Part shown: positions 14,055 to 21,839 of the stretch, one piece after another
Numbering within the stretch: position 1 is the stretch's first letter
Layout: each line of letters starts with the position of its first letter
DNA from: an uncultured Eubacterium sp.
GTDB taxonomy: Bacteria; Bacillota; Clostridia; Lachnospirales; Lachnospiraceae
Direction of reading: 5' to 3'
Length of the DNA stretch: 35,344 nt
Assembly: GCA_900550135.1 (NCBI GenBank)
Contig: URQO01000013.1
Span: 1-35,344, forward strand
Position numbers and translations under genes: made by a program
Notes under the pieces: generated by a model
What the model was told of the DNA's origin: nothing
The model's database searches: none
Seen by the model: the letters and a program-made list of their open reading frames with translations, nothing else

Positions 14055-14375
14055 ATGAAAGAAGTATTTGGAACAAGCAGTGAAATTGACTTACAGATGG
14101 CTATAGGTTTATTAGAAGAAAATAATATAAAAACAAGCATACAGGCTGATGGAGCAGGGGATTCTTTTAGGATATACGGTTCAGACCTTGCATTATATAA
14201 AAAGATACTTGTGGAGGATGACCAATGGTCCAAGGCAAAAGAGTTGCTAAAAGAGAGCGGATTTAATAAAGAAAAACCTGCAAAAACAACAAAAACTCAG
14301 ATGATAGTAGCAAGAATAATGTTGGCTATAATGTTGTTGACTGTTATATTGATGATAGTTTTACAGTGGTTTTAG
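14055..14375 (+). CDS. DUF2007-type protein with C-terminal TM segment
   Basis: 106 aa from the ATG behind GGGAGG; an in-frame TTG at 14049 sits too close to the RBS. Residues 2-75 (VFGTSSEIDLQMAIGLLEEN, GAGDSFRIYGSDLALYKKIL, VEDDQWSKAKELL) match the DUF2007 pattern of proteins handling a ligand or partner through a small ferredoxin-like fold. A single TM helix (about 84-106) anchors it at the C-terminus. A strong terminator follows, so it forms a short unit. Function unknown. Confidence 0.75.
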   Translation: MKEVFGTSSEIDLQMAIGLLEENNIKTSIQADGAGDSFRIYGSDLALYKKILVEDDQWSKAKELLKESGFNKEKPAKTTKTQMIVARIMLAIMLLTVILMIVLQWF

Positions 14376-14379
14376 AATA

Positions 14380-14443
14380 AAAACGTGACGGTATATATAA
14401 TGTGACTTCAGTGGCACATAGGATTATATGTCACGTTTTTTAT
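14380..14443 (+). terminator. Intrinsic terminator after the DUF2007 gene
   Basis: AAACGTGAC (14381-14389) pairs with GTCACGTTT (14430-14438), followed by a T run. Inside, TATATAATGTG and CACATA can extend the stem, and the inner loop is CTTCAGTG. Confidence 0.8.
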
Positions 14444-14497
14444 ATGGAAAAATATATAAAAAAGGTAAATGGCTGAAAAGGTAATTTACGGGTAACA

Positions 14498-14525
14498 TTG
14501 AAAAATATCCATAACTGTGTATAAT
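14498..14525 (+). promoter_or_regulatory. Promoter of the DUF6273 protein gene
   Basis: TTGAAA (14498-14503), 16-bp spacer, TATAAT (14520-14525), 28 nt before the chosen ATG. Confidence 0.7.
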
Positions 14526-14553
14526 TATAAAAGATACAATAATGGAGGTGTCT

Positions 14554-15675
14554 ATGGCAAAGGCAAAAGCAAAAGAAAAGACAGCAATGGTCTTTAATTC
14601 AGATGAAGAAAAGTATGAATATGCAAAGACATTGGCAGAGTCTGCAAAATGTTTATTAAGAGATAAGGAACCAGCAGAAATATACGAAGCTATTGCAAAG
14701 CTTTTTGAAGAATTAGGTGAGTATGAGGACTCACAACAGTTATGTGAAGAATATAAGAAAAAGGCTGAACCTTTTAGAAAAAAAGTAAAGGAGCAGCAGG
14801 CACAGAATAAAAAGAAAAAACAGGAAGAAGAGGAAAGCAAAGGTTTAAGCACAAAGAGAAAAGTTGTTTATGCAGTTATAGCTATTGTTTTAGTGGTTGG
14901 AATCGTTGGAACTGTTTATCTAAAAACAGTACCGGGCAGATATGCAAGAGCTTCTTTCTTTGAAAAGATAGGAAAATACGAAAAATCTTACAAGATGTTT
15001 TATAATTTAGGTGATTATAAGGACAGTGAGAGTAGATATCAGGAAAGCAAGTATGAATATGGCATTCAGAAGAAAAAATCAAACGATTATGAGAATGCTA
15101 AGAATGCTTTAAGAGATATAGAAGATTACAAGGATTCAAAGGCACAGCTTACAAACCTTGAACTTAAAAATATTAAAAATTCTGAAATAGGCGATAGCGT
15201 ATTGTATGGTCAGTACAAATGGTTAATCGTAGACAAAAAGGGTAGCAAATTCCTAATGGTCAAGTCTGAACCGGTCAGTGGTTATCCATACAATGACAGA
15301 GACGTGGATGTAACTTGGGAAGAAAGTACTATCAGAACTTTCCTTAACTCATATTTTATGGATGTAGCTTTCTATCCTGAAATGAAAGAAACATTTGTGG
15401 ACACAAAGATTACTGTAACAGACAATGAAAAATATAATACAAAAGGTGGAAAATCAACAACAGACAAGATTTTCTTATTAAATGCCAATCAGGCAGAAAA
15501 ATACAAATCCATGTTGAGCAATTTCTTAAGAGACTGGTGGTTAATAGGACCAGGTGGAAATCAAAATACAGCTCAGTTCGTTTCTTACGGAAATGTAATG
15601 GATTACGGCTATTGTGTAAACACCACAAAAATCAACATACGTCCGGCATTCTGGCTCGAAACAAAGAAAAAATAA
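14554..15675 (+). CDS. Membrane-anchored repeat protein with C-terminal DUF6273 domain
   Basis: 373 aa from the second ATG; the first (14542) overlaps the GGAGGTG RBS. An N-terminal cytoplasmic helical part (about 10-95) has a TPR-like unit (YEAIAKLFEELGEYEDSQQL) and a Lys/Glu-rich linker, then one TM segment (about 105-126, VVYAVIAIVLVVGIVGTVYL). Outside are two more TPR-like units containing YKDS (about 135-195) and a C-terminal domain (about 200-373) with WLIVDKKGSKFLMV, TWEESTIRTFLN and RPAFWL, the signature of DUF6273. This family is common in Lachnospiraceae; its role is unknown. It ends in the arm of repeat B1. Confidence 0.8.
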   Translation: MAKAKAKEKTAMVFNSDEEKYEYAKTLAESAKCLLRDKEPAEIYEAIAKLFEELGEYEDSQQLCEEYKKKAEPFRKKVKEQQAQNKKKKQEEEESKGLSTKRKVVYAVIAIVLVVGIVGTVYLKTVPGRYARASFFEKIGKYEKSYKMFYNLGDYKDSESRYQESKYEYGIQKKKSNDYENAKNALRDIEDYKDSKAQLTNLELKNIKNSEIGDSVLYGQYKWLIVDKKGSKFLMVKSEPVSGYPYNDRDVDVTWEESTIRTFLNSYFMDVAFYPEMKETFVDTKITVTDNEKYNTKGGKSTTDKIFLLNANQAEKYKSMLSNFLRDWWLIGPGGNQNTAQFVSYGNVMDYGYCVNTTKINIRPAFWLETKKK

Positions 15676-15883
15676 AAGACCTATCATAGGGTTACATGTT
15701 ACAAATTTAAGTCAGGTAATAACTTGTCGAAAGCACGCTCCCGCTGCCAAACGCTCGTAGCGGTTCTATCAAGCCAGCTATGCTGCCTTAATGAACCGAC
15801 GGCGTTAGAAGCACTTTCTCCAAGGCTATTACCTGCCTTAAATTATAACAATAGTAATCTTTCAGATAGGTCTTTTATTTTTC
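15667..15883. repeat. Structured repeat family B, copy 1, between convergent genes
   Basis: Outer arms 15667-15685 and 15865-15883 are complementary over 19 bp. They contain the stop codons of both convergent genes and have an A run and T run at their ends, as a bidirectional terminator would. Inner arms 15704-15721 and 15827-15844 pair over 18 bp with one mismatch. The 105-nt core 15722-15826 differs from copy 2 at only a few positions, while the arms differ and still pair. The core has a CCGCT/AGCGG stem, a CAGC-tat-GCTG hairpin and GAAAG/CTTTC closing bases. A short shared ORF in the core is not credible as a gene. Confidence 0.85.
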
Positions 15884-16474
15884 TTTGTATTCCACAATGC
15901 AGCGTTCGCAGGCGTTTACAATGGTTGTGTCCATAAAGGAATCGAACCGCTTGAAGTTGTGAGAATATGACTTATGTATGTGGCCGTGAACAAAATATTT
16001 TGGCTTGTATTTTTCCATGATGTCTTTGAAAACAGAAAAACCAGTGTGGGGTAAATCTGTACCGTCATTGATGCCCTTTGCAGGAGAATGACATACCAGG
16101 ATGTCAATTCCTTTTTTGAAAAACAACTTTGAACGAAGCTTGTTGTATCTTTTTCGCATCTGCCTTTCAGTGTATTGAAAATCTCCCGGGCAGTAACGCA
16201 TGGAACCACCTAATCCCATGATTCTAACGCCATTAAAATCCACTATGTCATCGTCAATACAAATACATCCCTCAGGTGGCGTTGATTTGTAACATCCATC
16301 GTGGTTTCCGTGAACATAGTAAACAGGAACCTTGGATAAAGTCACAAGGAATGAAAGATATTGAGGTGCTAAGTCTCCACAGGATACAATTAAGTCTACA
16401 TCTTCAAATTGTTCAGGTGAATAATGGTCCCAATAGTATTTGGATTCTTCATCTGATATAAATAAAATTTTCAT
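15875..16474 (-). CDS. Metallophosphoesterase with altered first motif
   Basis: 199 aa, a single calcineurin-like phosphoesterase domain. Motifs: ISDEES (5-11) where the usual DxH is D-x-E, SCGD (31-34, GD motif), YYVHGNHDG (GNHD motif, about 53-61), LVCHSPAKG (His) and FVHGHIHKS (GHxH). All other metal ligands are present, so the His-to-Glu change in motif I is the only oddity. The substrate is unknown; such small proteins often act on cyclic nucleotides or phosphodiesters. It starts 11 nt after the ParB/BMP gene with AGAGAGGTG as RBS, so the two form an operon. It ends inside repeat B1. Confidence 0.85.
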   Translation of the reverse strand: MKILFISDEESKYYWDHYSPEQFEDVDLIVSCGDLAPQYLSFLVTLSKVPVYYVHGNHDGCYKSTPPEGCICIDDDIVDFNGVRIMGLGGSMRYCPGDFQYTERQMRKRYNKLRSKLFFKKGIDILVCHSPAKGINDGTDLPHTGFSVFKDIMEKYKPKYFVHGHIHKSYSHNFKRFDSFMDTTIVNACERCIVEYKEK

Positions 16475-16485
16475 GTGTCACCTCT

Positions 16486-18384
16486 CTAAGAATCCAATCC
16501 CTGCTTCATTGCTACAGGTTTTGCATCTTCTTCTAATTCTTCAATAACAGGAATTTCTCCAATAATATTGTCTGATAACCAGTCCATGGTAATAATGTCT
16601 GTAGGAGATAAAGTCTGATTTGCACGGTTTCTAATGGTTTTGTCCTGAGAATATATAATGCCTGAAAAAGGATTAAAATCTCCTGAACAAATGGTTTTGC
16701 TAAGCAAGTCAATAAGTCGCTTTACACCTTCAGGAAGCCACTGTGAAGGTATTACCTCCACGGCATTTTCAGCCATGCCCCACCAGTAGTTAATGGCCTG
16801 GGCATTTTTTGAATCATCAGCTTTCCATGTGCCATCCAGCACTGCACGAACAAACTGCTCATAAAAACCACCCCAATTGTAAATTGAAATACCCAGATTC
16901 CAGATTCCTTCAGGAAAAACTTTATATAAGCCATAATTTCTTGTGCCGGCTTCAGGAACAGATAAGTCCTTGTCTGAAACACAGTCAGGCTTTAATTCTT
17001 TAATTTGATCTTCAATATTTACATCTTTTAGGCAACTCCACAACAGGTGTAGTTTTGCACGTGGATTGGTCATTTTTACGCCAAGGCCAAAAGCGTTGAT
17101 GTTGGCAATTGTGCCATATATAGGATAGTCAGCAATGTATGCTATACGGTCATGTTCAGACATCGCCCCTGCTACAGCTCCCATAATAAATTTGGCCTCG
17201 TACATTCTGGCGTAGTAAGTACGCATTGAACTATGTGGGTCGTGAAGTGAACAGTTTAAAATTGTAATCTTTGGATTGGCTATGGCAGCCTTTAAACTTG
17301 CCTTTGAAAAAGTTGGCGAAGTTGTAAAAATCAAAGTACAATTATTTTTAATTGCATCGTTTATGGCATCATCAATATTTTTAGAATTGATATTGTCATA
17401 GTATATTGAACTGACCTGATCATTAAATACTTCATCTAAATGTAACCTGCCAAGCTCATGAGAGTAAGTCCATGATGATGAAGCAATGGTTTTTTCATAT
17501 ATGAAAGCAATTTTTAAATGTTTTGTGCCGGTAGACAAAAACTTGCTGAAAACTGAAGCTTTTTTAGTGGAAGTAGTCATACGTAAATCAACTTCCTTAT
17601 CAGACATCAGTTTAAATTCTTTAAAGTTTAATTCTATAAGTTCATTAACCTGCTTTTCATTTTTTTCAAGTAGAGGGACATAACCATATAGCTGTATAAA
17701 TGCCAGAAAAGCATCTCCACATGTGATACGGTCAAGCTGGTTGCCACCAAGAAGTTCATATCTGGATCTAAAATTCTGATACATTGAACGGAAATTCATT
17801 TTATCATCAGATGACCAGGCTTCGTCTTCATTTCCCTTTATCTCAAACTGCAATTTGGCAAAATTGCCAAGCTTTGACATATATAAATAATTAACCTGAG
17901 ACAGATTATAAAAATCAACAAATTCATAATATAGTTTCACAGGATAATCATCAGATTTTCTTGGAAGAATTCTGGTAACATTTCCCGATATGGAAACGGC
18001 ATCAAAGTATTTTAAAACGCTGACACGTTTGTTGCCTTCCAAAACGTAGAATTTGTTCATATATTCATAAGCGGTTATAGGATCTTTAATACCTTCTTCT
18101 GCTTGCGCATCACACAGTACACTCCATTTGGTAGCGAACTCCGATGACGCATCCAGTATAGGCATAAAATTGCTGGAAAATGAACTGCTTCTGGCAGCAG
18201 TTTTGGTTCCGACAATCTGATCTAGGGGAATTTCCACAAGACCTAATGAAACTTCACGATAATCTTTAGTAGTATGAAGAATATCATCCAATACCTCCAG
18301 TGTAGGGCTTTTTCCTTCCATTAATTTGGACTGGTAATCTTTTTTGCCAAGTTTTGAAGCCTGAATATAATCTGCATATGACAT
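16486..18384 (-). CDS. ParB-like domain fused to a BMP-family periplasmic-binding fold
   Basis: 632 aa behind AGGAGGTGG. Residues about 1-45 are helical; about 48-150 look like a ParB/sulfiredoxin-type domain (LVEIPLDQIVGTKTAARSSS, later MNKFYVLEGNKRVSVLKYF, a GNxR-like motif). Residues about 285-600 match the basic membrane protein (BMP/PnrA-like) ligand-binding fold (LKIAFIYEKTIASSSWTYSH, CTLIFTTSPTFSKASLKAA, KFIMGAVAGAMSEHDRIAYI, GLGVKMTNPRAKLHL). Classical BMP proteins are lipoproteins binding nucleosides, but this one has neither signal peptide nor lipobox and should be cytoplasmic. It could be an intracellular purine or ligand sensor. It is co-transcribed with a phosphoesterase. Confidence 0.8.
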   Translation of the reverse strand: MSYADYIQASKLGKKDYQSKLMEGKSPTLEVLDDILHTTKDYREVSLGLVEIPLDQIVGTKTAARSSSFSSNFMPILDASSEFATKWSVLCDAQAEEGIKDPITAYEYMNKFYVLEGNKRVSVLKYFDAVSISGNVTRILPRKSDDYPVKLYYEFVDFYNLSQVNYLYMSKLGNFAKLQFEIKGNEDEAWSSDDKMNFRSMYQNFRSRYELLGGNQLDRITCGDAFLAFIQLYGYVPLLEKNEKQVNELIELNFKEFKLMSDKEVDLRMTTSTKKASVFSKFLSTGTKHLKIAFIYEKTIASSSWTYSHELGRLHLDEVFNDQVSSIYYDNINSKNIDDAINDAIKNNCTLIFTTSPTFSKASLKAAIANPKITILNCSLHDPHSSMRTYYARMYEAKFIMGAVAGAMSEHDRIAYIADYPIYGTIANINAFGLGVKMTNPRAKLHLLWSCLKDVNIEDQIKELKPDCVSDKDLSVPEAGTRNYGLYKVFPEGIWNLGISIYNWGGFYEQFVRAVLDGTWKADDSKNAQAINYWWGMAENAVEVIPSQWLPEGVKRLIDLLSKTICSGDFNPFSGIIYSQDKTIRNRANQTLSPTDIITMDWLSDNIIGEIPVIEELEEDAKPVAMKQGLDS

Positions 18385-18415
18385 TAAGCCACCTCCTGAA
18401 ATTCTATAATAAAGA

Positions 18416-18445
18416 AAAACAACCCTTTGTGAAAAGAGTTGTTTT
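18416..18445 (-). terminator. Intrinsic terminator after the minus-strand lipoprotein gene
   Basis: On the minus strand AAAACAACTCTT pairs with AAGGGTTGTTTT (one G-T pair), followed by TCTTT. It lies between the lipoprotein stop and the ParB/BMP start. Confidence 0.75.
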
Positions 18446-18453
18446 AGTTGTCG

Positions 18454-19095
18454 TTAATTTTGTGTAATAAATACGCTAACACCTGTCTGTTGGTAAACAG
18501 CACGTAAAGTTACATCTTTTGTTTTCCACCAGTTTTCTACCTGACCATTTGACAATTCAGATGTATAAGTTGGGTTTTTGTAAGTGCTTTTGATGTTGTT
18601 TACAATATTAGTGTATGCGTCTTTTGAAATGTTGCCATACTGAATAAGGGTTTCTTTCAACTTGTCATCTTTAAAGGTGTACTGCAAAATAGCATTCACA
18701 TCAGTAGGAACAACTTTTACACCATAAAAAGTTGGAGCATTTTCTTTGTTAAAAGAATAACTTAAATATGAGTAGCCGCTGTTGTCAGAAGCTACATTGT
18801 AGTTCTCGTTTTCTGTATCTTTATTTTTCTGCTCGTATTTTGCAATTGATTTGTGCTTAGTATTAAATTTAACTTTGCGAATATTTTTTATTTTAACATT
18901 GCCTGAAGCAACTTTTTCGACTGAACCACTGCTGGAAACTTTTGATACAGGGACAGGAGTTTCTAACTGTGTTTCCTGAGATTTATTGCCTGAGCTAGAG
19001 CCACATCCTGCAAATGAGAAAATGCTAACCAGCATAATTGCCAAAATAATAAATTTGCTCATAATTGTTGTATGGGTATTGTTCTTAAAATACAT
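18454..19095 (-). CDS. Small lipoprotein, unknown function
   Basis: 213 aa. The start at 19095 has GGAGG 7 nt upstream. After a polar N-terminus comes a hydrophobic stretch (FIILAIMLVSIFS) and the lipobox FAGC, with the lipid-modified Cys near 31, then a Ser/Gly-rich linker. The rest is a soluble domain, about 65-213 (VKFNTKHKSIAKYEQKNKDT, YGVKVVPTDVNAILQYTFKD) with no recognized family; the pattern of strands plus YKNPTYTSELSNGQVENWWK suggests a small alpha/beta extracellular fold. The gene stands alone, with its own terminator, divergent from the ATP-grasp promoter; a minus-strand promoter TTTACT-N16-TAAAAT upstream is plausible. Confidence 0.75.
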   Translation of the reverse strand: MYFKNNTHTTIMSKFIILAIMLVSIFSFAGCGSSSGNKSQETQLETPVPVSKVSSSGSVEKVASGNVKIKNIRKVKFNTKHKSIAKYEQKNKDTENENYNVASDNSGYSYLSYSFNKENAPTFYGVKVVPTDVNAILQYTFKDDKLKETLIQYGNISKDAYTNIVNNIKSTYKNPTYTSELSNGQVENWWKTKDVTLRAVYQQTGVSVFITQN

Positions 19096-19166
19096 AAAAT
19101 AACCTCCTATGCAAAAACTATCTTCATTTTAGCATAAAAATAAAACAAGTAAAAGAAAAAAGTATG

Positions 19167-19194
19167 TTGATTAATAAAAAGAATTTGTTATAAT
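19167..19194 (+). promoter_or_regulatory. Promoter of the ATP-grasp operon
   Basis: TTGATT (19167-19172), 16-bp spacer, TATAAT (19189-19194). Transcription would start near 19201, leaving an unusually long leader of about 207 nt. Confidence 0.8.
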
Positions 19195-19200
19195 GGAAGA

Positions 19201-19300
19201 GTAGTACCGATTACTTATAGGTCTCTCCTAAGACTCATAAGTATACTAACATATTTTTCAGTCCGGAACGGTTAATGGCAAGGGGGCCTTAACCGTTCTT
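19201..19300 (+). ncRNA. Structured 5' leader upstream of the ATP-grasp genes
   Basis: Two stable hairpins follow the promoter. Hairpin 1: ACTTATAGGTCT (19213-19224) with AGACTCATAAGT (19231-19242). Hairpin 2: GAACGGTTAATGGC (about 19266-19279) with GCCTTAACCGTTC (about 19286-19298), G-rich loop; no proper T run follows, so it is not a plain terminator. No consensus of a riboswitch class that I know (T-box, SAM, glycine, THF, purine, guanidine, ZTP) is present. It may be a cis-regulatory leader or a small RNA. The rest, 19301-19407, is AT-rich with only the RBS. Confidence 0.5.
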
Positions 19301-19407
19301 TGACGTTATGAAGAAAATATATCTTTTTCAGGTATTTATAAAATTAAGATAAAACCAAATTAGCAGTATAGAATAATTAATATTATAAGAAAGAAAAGGT
19401 GATATAA

Positions 19408-20301
19408 ATGAAAACAGCATGGTTGGTGGTAAATGGGTATTTGCAAAGCGAGAAGTTTGAGGAGATTTATAACTGGTTAATTGAGGCAGCAGGAAAGGAA
19501 GGCTACAGTCTTAGAAAGATTCCAAATGATCAATTGGATTCTATTCTTCCTGCCAATCCACAAAATATTAATTGGAATACAAGACCGGAGTTCGTTTTAT
19601 TTTGGGATAAGGATATTAATCTTGCAAGAATGCTTGAAAGGGAAGGATTCAGGGTTTTTAACAGTGCAGAAGGCATTGAGGCCTGTGACAGTAAGGCTCT
19701 TACATTTATAAAACTTAGAAATAAAAATATTAAAATGCCAAAAACATATATTGCTCCTATGACATTTGACAAAGAATATAAAGATTACACTTTTGTACTA
19801 CAGGTTGAGGGAAACATTGGATACCCAATGGTGATAAAGGAAAATAATGGCTCTTTTGGAGAACAGGTATATTTGGTAAATAATTATTATGAAGCTGTAG
19901 AAAAAATAAAGGATATTGGTCACGACAAATTTGTTATGCAGGAATACATTGAAAGTTCTAAGGGACGTGACGTGCGTATCCATGTAGTTGGCGATGAAGT
20001 GGTAACAGCCATGGAGAGAGTGAATGACAAGGATTTCAGGGCAAACATTACCAATGGTGGAAAGATGAAAAAGTACGAGCCAACACCGGAGCAAAAGCAG
20101 ATGGCAATTGATGTGTGTAGAGAATTAAATCTTGATTTTGCAGGTGTGGATATTTTGTTTGGAAAAGACAATGAGCCGGTGCTGTGCGAGGTCAACTCCA
20201 ATGCACATTTTAAAAATATTTATGACTGTACAGGAGTAAATGTGGCTGAACATATTATGAAATATATAAAAAAGAAAGTATCAGAAGACAATGACAAATA
20301 A
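19408..20301 (+). CDS. RimK-like ATP-grasp ligase
   Basis: 297 aa behind AAAGGTGAT. An N-terminal pre-ATP-grasp domain (about 1-105, WDKDINLARMLEREGFRVFN) precedes the ATP-grasp core: VIKENNGSFGEQVYLV (about 145-160, ATP-binding Lys and small loop), FVMQEYIESSKGRDVRIHVV (hinge and Arg), FAGVDILF and VLCEVNSNAHFKN (about 252-270, metal-binding E-x-N). This resembles RimK/lysX-type enzymes that attach amino acids to carboxyl groups of peptides or proteins. The partner substrate is not encoded nearby in a recognizable form. It overlaps the next ATP-grasp gene by 11 nt, indicating coupled translation and joint function. Confidence 0.88.
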   Translation: MKTAWLVVNGYLQSEKFEEIYNWLIEAAGKEGYSLRKIPNDQLDSILPANPQNINWNTRPEFVLFWDKDINLARMLEREGFRVFNSAEGIEACDSKALTFIKLRNKNIKMPKTYIAPMTFDKEYKDYTFVLQVEGNIGYPMVIKENNGSFGEQVYLVNNYYEAVEKIKDIGHDKFVMQEYIESSKGRDVRIHVVGDEVVTAMERVNDKDFRANITNGGKMKKYEPTPEQKQMAIDVCRELNLDFAGVDILFGKDNEPVLCEVNSNAHFKNIYDCTGVNVAEHIMKYIKKKVSEDNDK

Positions 20302-21130
20302 GCAGGTTGGATTAATATTGTATTCCAAGGTGGATATAGAAAAAAATAAAAGCTTTGTGACAATGTTTCAGGAAGATTTTTTACCATATAATATTGAAAT
20401 TAGGCTGGTTATAGTTGAAGAGATAAATGATTATGCAAAGTGGGTTGCAGGTCTTTTGGAGAGTACGCAAAATGGAGAAAAAATTATTTTTGCCATAAAC
20501 CGTAGCAGAAACTGGCTTATTGCAAAAGCTTTGGAGATAAATGGTATAAGAGTTTTTAACAATAGTAAAGTAACAAAAATTGCCAACAATAAAAAGGAAA
20601 ACTATTTGTTTCTAAAGGGTGTGGTGACCTATATGGACATAATTGAAGATGAAGAAAATCAAACTTTTGCTTATCCATACATTATTAAAAGTTGCAAAGG
20701 ACATGGTGGAAGTGAAGTATTTATGGTAAAAAACGACGCTGAAGAAAAGCAGGCATTATCCTGTATTGAAGGCGACTATGTGATTCAAAAACCATGTTCA
20801 GATTTGGGAAAAGACGTAAGAGTGTACGTGATGGGAAACAAAATAGTTAAGGCGGTACTTAGAACCTCAAAAGACAGTTTTAAAAGTAACTTTAGCCTTG
20901 GAGGAAAAGTCAGGGAGTATATTCTGAATGATTATGAAATATCAATGGTGGAAAAAATTCTTGAAAAATTAAACATAGACTATGGTGGAATCGACTTTAT
21001 TTTTCATCACAATAAAGTAGTATTTAATGAGATTGAAGATGCCGTTGGAGCAAGAATGCTTTATCAGTGTACCGACATTGATATTGTAAAATTATATACA
21101 CAGTATATTTTAAATGAAATATCAATATAA
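20291..21130 (+). CDS. Second RimK-like ATP-grasp protein, variant metal site
   Basis: 279 aa, overlapping its partner by 11 nt. The fold is the same: pre-grasp domain (about 1-100, INRSRNWLIAKALEINGIRV), YIIKSCKGHGGSEVFMV (about 130-146), YVIQKPCSDLGKDVRVYVMG, YGGIDFIF and VVFNEIEDAVGARML (about 247-262). Where family members have E-x-N for Mg binding, this one has E-I-E, and the product is more diverged than its neighbour. It may be a catalytically altered subunit of a heteromer, or a ligase with different substrate. Likely a duplication of the preceding gene. No terminator is obvious before the next promoter. Confidence 0.85.
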   Translation: MTNKQVGLILYSKVDIEKNKSFVTMFQEDFLPYNIEIRLVIVEEINDYAKWVAGLLESTQNGEKIIFAINRSRNWLIAKALEINGIRVFNNSKVTKIANNKKENYLFLKGVVTYMDIIEDEENQTFAYPYIIKSCKGHGGSEVFMVKNDAEEKQALSCIEGDYVIQKPCSDLGKDVRVYVMGNKIVKAVLRTSKDSFKSNFSLGGKVREYILNDYEISMVEKILEKLNIDYGGIDFIFHHNKVVFNEIEDAVGARMLYQCTDIDIVKLYTQYILNEISI

Positions 21131-21229
21131 AACATAGTGCCAAAATGCTTGTCCTAACAGTGCATGAACAATGGTGGGACAAATAAGCAATAACAATAGA
21201 AAATAACCTTTCGAAAAATTGTAATATTT

Positions 21230-21258
21230 TTGTAAAATTTATATAGTTATGGTATACT
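21230..21258 (+). promoter_or_regulatory. Promoter of the DUF5662-acyltransferase-glycosyltransferase operon
   Basis: TTGTAA (21230-21235), 17-bp spacer, TATACT (21253-21258), 34 nt before the start codon. Confidence 0.75.
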
Positions 21259-21292
21259 AAAAGGTAGAGTATTTTTTAAAGGAAAAGGTTAA

Positions 21293-21838
21293 ATGAATAC
21301 ATTTAAACGTTTTGTAGGACATTTTAAAACTGTTACAAAGCACAGGCATACGGTAATAAAACATTGCAAAAAAGCAGGCATATTGTGGCAGGGGTTAAGA
21401 CATGATCTTTCAAAATATTCTTTGGTAGAGTTTGTGCCGGGAGTAAAATACTATACCGGTATGCGCAGCCCAAACGAGGGTGAGCGTGAGGATATAGGAT
21501 GTTCCAAAGCATGGATGCACCACAAGGGCAGAAATAAACACCATTTTGAATATTGGAGAGATATTGACATAGAAACAAAGGTGTACAAGCCAATAGAGAT
21601 GCCATATAAATATGTGGTTGAAATGTTTTGTGACAGAGTGGCAGCCAGTAAAATATACAATAAAGAAAAATACACGGATAATGATGCTTTAGAGTATTTT
21701 AACCGTGGAAAATTGAACAGAAGTATTAATCCAAAAACCAGCGGGCAACTTGAGGAACTGTTGGTTATGCTTAGTGAAAAGGGCGAAGAAGAAACCTTTA
21801 AGTATATAAGAGAAAATCTAAAGAGGATGAAACATTAA
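21293..21838 (+). CDS. DUF5662-family protein
   Basis: 181 aa. His/Asp-rich N-terminal half: KHRHTVIKHCKKAGILWQGL, then RHDLSKYS, CSKAWMHHKGRNKHHFEYW and MFCDRVAASKIY, a conserved pattern of DUF5662 proteins, which are common in clostridia and their phages. The spaced H, HD and HH pairs could coordinate metal, reminiscent of HD-type hydrolases, but no activity is established to my knowledge. It is the first gene of the operon behind a good promoter; its stop is one base before the acyltransferase ATG, so translation is coupled. RBS AAAGGAAAAGG. Confidence 0.8.
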   Translation: MNTFKRFVGHFKTVTKHRHTVIKHCKKAGILWQGLRHDLSKYSLVEFVPGVKYYTGMRSPNEGEREDIGCSKAWMHHKGRNKHHFEYWRDIDIETKVYKPIEMPYKYVVEMFCDRVAASKIYNKEKYTDNDALEYFNRGKLNRSINPKTSGQLEELLVMLSEKGEEETFKYIRENLKRMKH

Positions 21839-21839
21839 G

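Noticed and set aside
15724..15936. Frames in both family B cores giving the same peptide start (MSKARSRCQTLVAVLSSQ)
   Set aside because: The identity is due to the DNA repeat; the frames start with TTG, lack an RBS and diverge right after the core. The conserved feature is nucleotide structure, not protein.
19195..19300. T-box-like look of the leader (GAAGAGTAGTA near the start)
   Set aside because: There is no T-box antiterminator sequence (TGGNACCGCG type) and no downstream terminator with a T run, and the genes are not aminoacylation or amino acid genes by sequence.
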